Origin: Rotaria sp. Silwood1
Taxonomy: Eukaryota; Rotifera; Eurotatoria; Philodinida; Philodinidae
NCBI GenBank assembly: GCA_905250075.1
Contig: CAJNOP010000951.1
Coordinates: forward strand, 1-64,000
Direction: 5' to 3'
Length of the DNA: 64,000 nucleotides
The notes below the pieces were generated by a model. It made no database searches, was not told the DNA's origin, and saw only the letters and a program-made list of their open reading frames with translations. A program made the position numbers and the translations under genes. Below are positions 60,119-64,000 of the stretch, in pieces (within the stretch, counting starts at the first letter, position 1; each line of letters opens with the position of its first letter).

Positions 60119-62014
60119 ATGGCAGAAAGTATCGGACAACCGGATGTACTTTCAAAACGATTAAAATTTGCTTATAGTGTTGGTCATGTTCTAAATGATG
60201 TAACTGCAGCAATGTGGCTTTCATATTTTATTGTATTTTATTATCGTGTTGTAAATTTTACAAATGCAATTGCTGGTTATTTCTTTTTAATTGGACAAAT
60301 AGCCGATGCTGTATCTACAATATTTGTTAGTTTAGCATCGGATCGTACACGAACTGGTTTATTTCATTATGGAAAACGTAAAACTTGGCATCTTATTGGA
60401 GTCATTTGTGTATTCATTTCATTTCCATTTTGTTTTAATTCATGTATTGGATGTCAAAATAGTAAATTTTGGATACAATTTACCTATTATGCAGTGTTCA
60501 TCACTATTTTTCAATTTGGTTGGGCAAGTTCACAAGTTGCACATTTGTAAGTATTATAAGTTTATCTTGATGTGAAAGAAAATCAAATTTCTATATTAAT
60601 TAGAGCAATGATCAATGAATTAACACATATAGACGGTGAACGTGTTGCACTTAATTCATATCGTTATGCTTGGGCTTTCTTATCAAGTACATCTTTATAT
60701 GCAATGGCTAGTTTTTTTTTAGGTTTTTCTTTTACTGGTGACGAATCAACTATAACACCTGCTGATCTACCTATATTTCGTAAATTAACATTTATTGTTA
60801 TTGGTTTTGGTCTTTTTTTTATGATTATATTTCATGTTGGATTAAAAGAATCCAATCAAACAATTGAAGAAAAAAAACATCATTCGAAATTAATATTAAC
60901 ATCGAATAGAAAATTAAAAAAAATGACATGGATGAGTATCTTATGTGAGAAAGAGTTTTATCAATGTGCAGTCGTATGGACATCTGCACGAATTATTTTA
61001 AATGTTACACAGGTAAATACATTTTTATAAATAATATATTTTGAAATAGTATGATGTTGTAACTTTTCTTTATAAGCTAAAGACAGAAAAATATTCTCAG
61101 TACACTAACAAGAAAGCATATTAGATTTGTTGTCTATTTGATGTAATAAAATTAGAAATTAAAACCAAATATTGAAAACTTTTGAGATAGCTTTTAAATA
61201 TACTAGAGATGTATTTTTCTAAATAGTTTATACCAAAACACTAATGCTACAATTGGATTACATTGTTTTAAAGTGAAATCACGTATCGATTTCTAAATAA
61301 ACACTCAGACACTACTTTATTATGTCAGTACATCTTATGTGCAAAATTTTCATCATTTTTTGTCTTTTTAAGGCATTTCTTCCATTATATACAATTGATA
61401 CGATTTCAAAATTAAATCGAGTCTATGTTGCTATTGTTCCACTATGTATTTATATAACTAGTTTTATTGCATCTTTTCCTATGCGTGAAATAAATAAACG
61501 ATTAGGTCGAAATCTAACCAATATGATTGGTTATGGTTTAATATTAGCATGTATGATTTTATTTTGGTTTATTATTGATATAGAAAGTAAACTACAAATT
61601 CAAATAGCTTTAATATTAGCTTGTATTTTATTTGGTATTAGTACATCAACAACAAGCATTTGTTCTACTGCTCTAGCATCCGATTTCATTGGTTTAAATA
61701 CAGAATGTGGAGCATTTGTTTATGGAGTAATGACATTTGTAGATAAACTTTCTAATGGTATAATTATTGCTCTTGTTCAACATTTTAATCCATGTAAATT
61801 AGATTCAACACATGCATGTGCATTATATTATAGATATATCATAGCATTTATACCAGGTTGTGTTGCAATTTTAGCAATATTAATGATATTAAATATGTGG
61901 AAAACAAATGTAGGTGGTAATCGTTTCGAAATAGTTCAAGATGAAGAAAGTAGTACTAGTACGGATATGAAAGATGAAGTTGATTCCAAGGAACAAAATT
62001 TATTAATGGCTTAA
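60119..62014 (+). CDS. mfsd12: MFSD12-like major facilitator transporter, three exons
   Basis: MFSD12 is a lysosome/melanosome membrane transporter of the major facilitator superfamily, linked to cysteine import in vertebrates. Exons are 60119-60546, 60604-61012 and 61373-62014, joined by GTAAGT...TTAG (57 nt) and GTAAAT...TTAAG (360 nt); phases agree. The product is 492 residues (human about 480), with the expected 12 hydrophobic segments. Family landmarks are YSVGHVLNDVTAAMW at the N-terminus, FFLIGQIADAVST, YGKRKTWHLIGVICVFISFP, FNSCIGC, FQFGWASSQVAHL, VALNSYRYAW, INKRLGRN, CGAFVYGVMTFVDKLSNG and HPC-like FNPCK. The C-terminal tail is acidic and Ser/Thr-rich. No stops or frameshifts occur. 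The second intron is long for this genome. The frame is AT-rich like its surroundings, so there is no sign of transfer. Confidence 0.92.
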
Positions 62015-62069
62015 AATTGACATGTTTCATAAGACTAATATGATTAATCGAACAATATTTTTCGTAAGA

Positions 62070-62091
62070 AATAAAAATCTTCAATAATAAA
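62070..62091 (+). terminator. Polyadenylation signals of the MFSD12-like gene
   Basis: Two AATAAA hexamers (62070-62075 and 62086-62091) lie 56-77 bp after the stop codon, a suitable distance for a short 3' untranslated region. Confidence 0.55.
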
Positions 62092-62769
62092 AACAATCCA
62101 TCTATCCATTTAGTTAGAATACAGTTTATTTTTTTTTTTGTATTCTTATGTATTTCTCTTCTAACATTTATGTTTTTGCTTTCTTTAAACTATACGGATA
62201 GTTACAAATGATGGTTAATAACTGGTAATGATGTTGCTTATAAAGCTTGAAAATTTTAATATTGTATATAAATGTAAATTATATTTCATCTACTCTCATC
62301 TATCAGTGCTCATCGAAATTTCACATATGTTACTCTTCTATTTTTACAATATTGTAAATACTATATCTCTTAAAGAAGTGCTAATCTATAATAAAGATAT
62401 ATTTTAATAAAAAGATTTTTTCTGTTAATTGAATTAACCTTACAATCTTTACCTCTTTTTCTTTATTGTAATTAAAAATAGCTCATCTATTTAGACATCT
62501 GGCTTTAAATATATATATATATACCTATGTTAGAAATAAAAAGTAAGATATGTCAAACTATCAAATGAGATTGATTTCATTACCATCATGATTATTATTA
62601 TGTAGATATATCATCTATTATTTGTTAACATACAAGAACACTAAATGTTTTTCATTTCTATTTCAAATTAGAAAGATAAAAAGAAAACATAACATTATGA
62701 TAAATATTATTAAAATGCTTGCTAATACTAGCTTAGCACGAACACTATATAAACCAAGCATTTAATCAT
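62092..62769. other. AT-rich spacer
   Basis: No gene was recognised; a TA-dinucleotide run lies near 62510. Confidence 0.4.
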
Positions 62770-63998
62770 CTTCTTTCCATGTGAGATGAAAAACTCGAGA
62801 AAAATAAAATAGAAACAAAGAGTATCGAAAAGGTCAAAATTTCAAATAGATCATTGTTAAAATAAATTCTAAGATAGTTCGATATTTGATTTTTATGTGT
62901 TAAGAAAACTTGTTAATATTTTATTAATAAATAAATGACAGTATACAATAGAAGATAGAAATGATTAAAACATGAATGAAAAACAGTTGATTTGTTTATT
63001 TAAAGATTATTGGCATAGAACGAATATAGTTCTAGCTAAGAGTATGTGGAAGTTGATAGATTTGGTGGTGTATATTTTCTTATATAACATCTTCAAAAAT
63101 TTCTATATTCTTCATTCTCTTTGACTTGACATTTTTTGCTGTTTTAAATCTTCTTCAAGACTTCATTTATTTGTGATTTTTCCAACGATTTTCATTTCTA
63201 TTAATCATCAACGCAAGAATATTTAATATATTCATTCTTTTTGCTCTTATATCTATAGCTAATAGATTATTAATCTTGATTGAGATTGCAATCATCATGA
63301 ATAGATATTATTTACATAGTTGATAAGAATTAAGCAAGATTTCTTTTTTGATGATGACTAATGAGCTTGAATTTTTTTTTATCCATTAAAAAAATTTCAC
63401 ATAGATATTTCATACTTTTTTTCAACAAATGAAGAAGAAACCGAATAAGTCCATGCATGACGAAGCTCAAAGATTGGTTTTATTTTTTTTTAGTGAGTTT
63501 GTTGTTCTTGAGTAAGAAACCTAAAATACTAAAAGATATTTTTAAAATGTTTGGTTGAGATCCAAAATAGCATAAAAGGTAGTATTTATTTTAAATAAAA
63601 AAAATATTCTATAACGTAATAGCTTAGTCGATTGATTCATGTCGTAATATTCTCGTTGACGTAATTAAGAGAGGTAACGATCATATGATGGTGATTTTTT
63701 TTTCTCTCAAGCAAATACGACATAAGTAAAGTCATCTGATTTGTATAGATGATATACTGCTCTATCACGTGATACCTAGAAATATTTGATTGTCACATTT
63801 TGCTTTTCAGTAGGAAAGAGAAAAAAAACAACTTACATGTCATGAAAACGAATGAATATGAAAAAAAAATAAGCGTGAAGTTTCAATATAAATCTTCTAA
63901 CCTACTTTCGTTCTAATTTCAACCTTAAAAAATACTGAGATGAATATAAAAATTCAAATTTCTGAATCTCGAAAAATTTCATTTAGATATTCAAAAGC
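62770..63998 (+). repeat. Segmental duplication, downstream copy
   Basis: Counterpart of 55780-57990, shorter, continuing to the right edge of the window. The two copies flank the transporter in direct orientation. Confidence 0.6.
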
Positions 63999-64000
63999 AA

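Noticed and set aside
1-64000. CRISPR arrays, bacterial operons and ribosome binding sites
   Set aside because: No evenly spaced repeat-spacer array exists, and introns, polyadenylation signals and gene families all point to a eukaryotic nuclear genome.
1-64000. Retrotransposons (LTR, LINE, Penelope/Athena) expected near telomere-like repeats in bdelloids
   Set aside because: No reverse transcriptase motif, integrase or long terminal repeat was found in any frame.

Overview
The window looks like nuclear DNA of a bdelloid rotifer (Adineta/Rotaria type). The main reasons are: AT-rich sequence; very short introns (57 nt in the best gene); an NHL-repeat protein and a TPR protein of the kinds greatly expanded in bdelloids; relics of a bdelloid F-box-type family and a B-box/coiled-coil family; and repeated patches of TGTGGG/CCCACA, which I recall as the bdelloid telomeric unit. 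Family calls come from reading the translations. No database search was run.

The region is gene-poor and full of relics. Only three genes look intact in what is visible: the 3' end of a TPR protein (1-441), a six-bladed NHL protein (15711-16673), and a three-exon MFSD12-like major facilitator transporter (60119-62014). A possible two-exon small gene lies at 22181-22531. Between them are broken genes: a B-box coiled coil (28784-29050), a DDX3/Vasa-type DEAD-box helicase (31196-32790), a bdelloid F-box-type protein (35240-35645, minus), a beta-propeller relic (35985-36840), CDK7 (47038-47921, minus) and XPB/ERCC3 (52955-54096, minus). CDK7 and XPB are both subunits of TFIIH and lie about 5 kb apart on the same strand.

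The second theme is non-autonomous DNA elements whose ends are long inverted repeats. I count eight: 657-1209, 1508-2310, 8801-9370, 12942-13747, 20589-21429, 37096-38197, 41733-42280 and 51974-52542. Several are flanked by TA. Their lengths fall in two groups, about 550-570 bp and about 800-840 bp, although their sequences differ. One is made of two inverted mariner 3' ends. Another has been hit by a hAT-type element with a perfect 8-bp target duplication. A further 1.6-kb element (2940-4556) has GC-rich hAT-like ends.

Other layout features: a duplicated NHL upstream region (11430-12362 and 13825-15795), a direct segmental duplication flanking the transporter (55780-57990 and 62770-63998), a GC-rich island beside the NHL gene (16711-16925), telomere-like G-then-C hairpins at five places, a spliced-leader-like 23-mer at 54295, and a 100-N assembly gap with the same 27 bp on both sides. 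Long stretches (6.3-8.8, 17.3-20.6, 22.5-28.8, 32.8-35.2 and 58.0-60.1 kb) show no gene that I can support.
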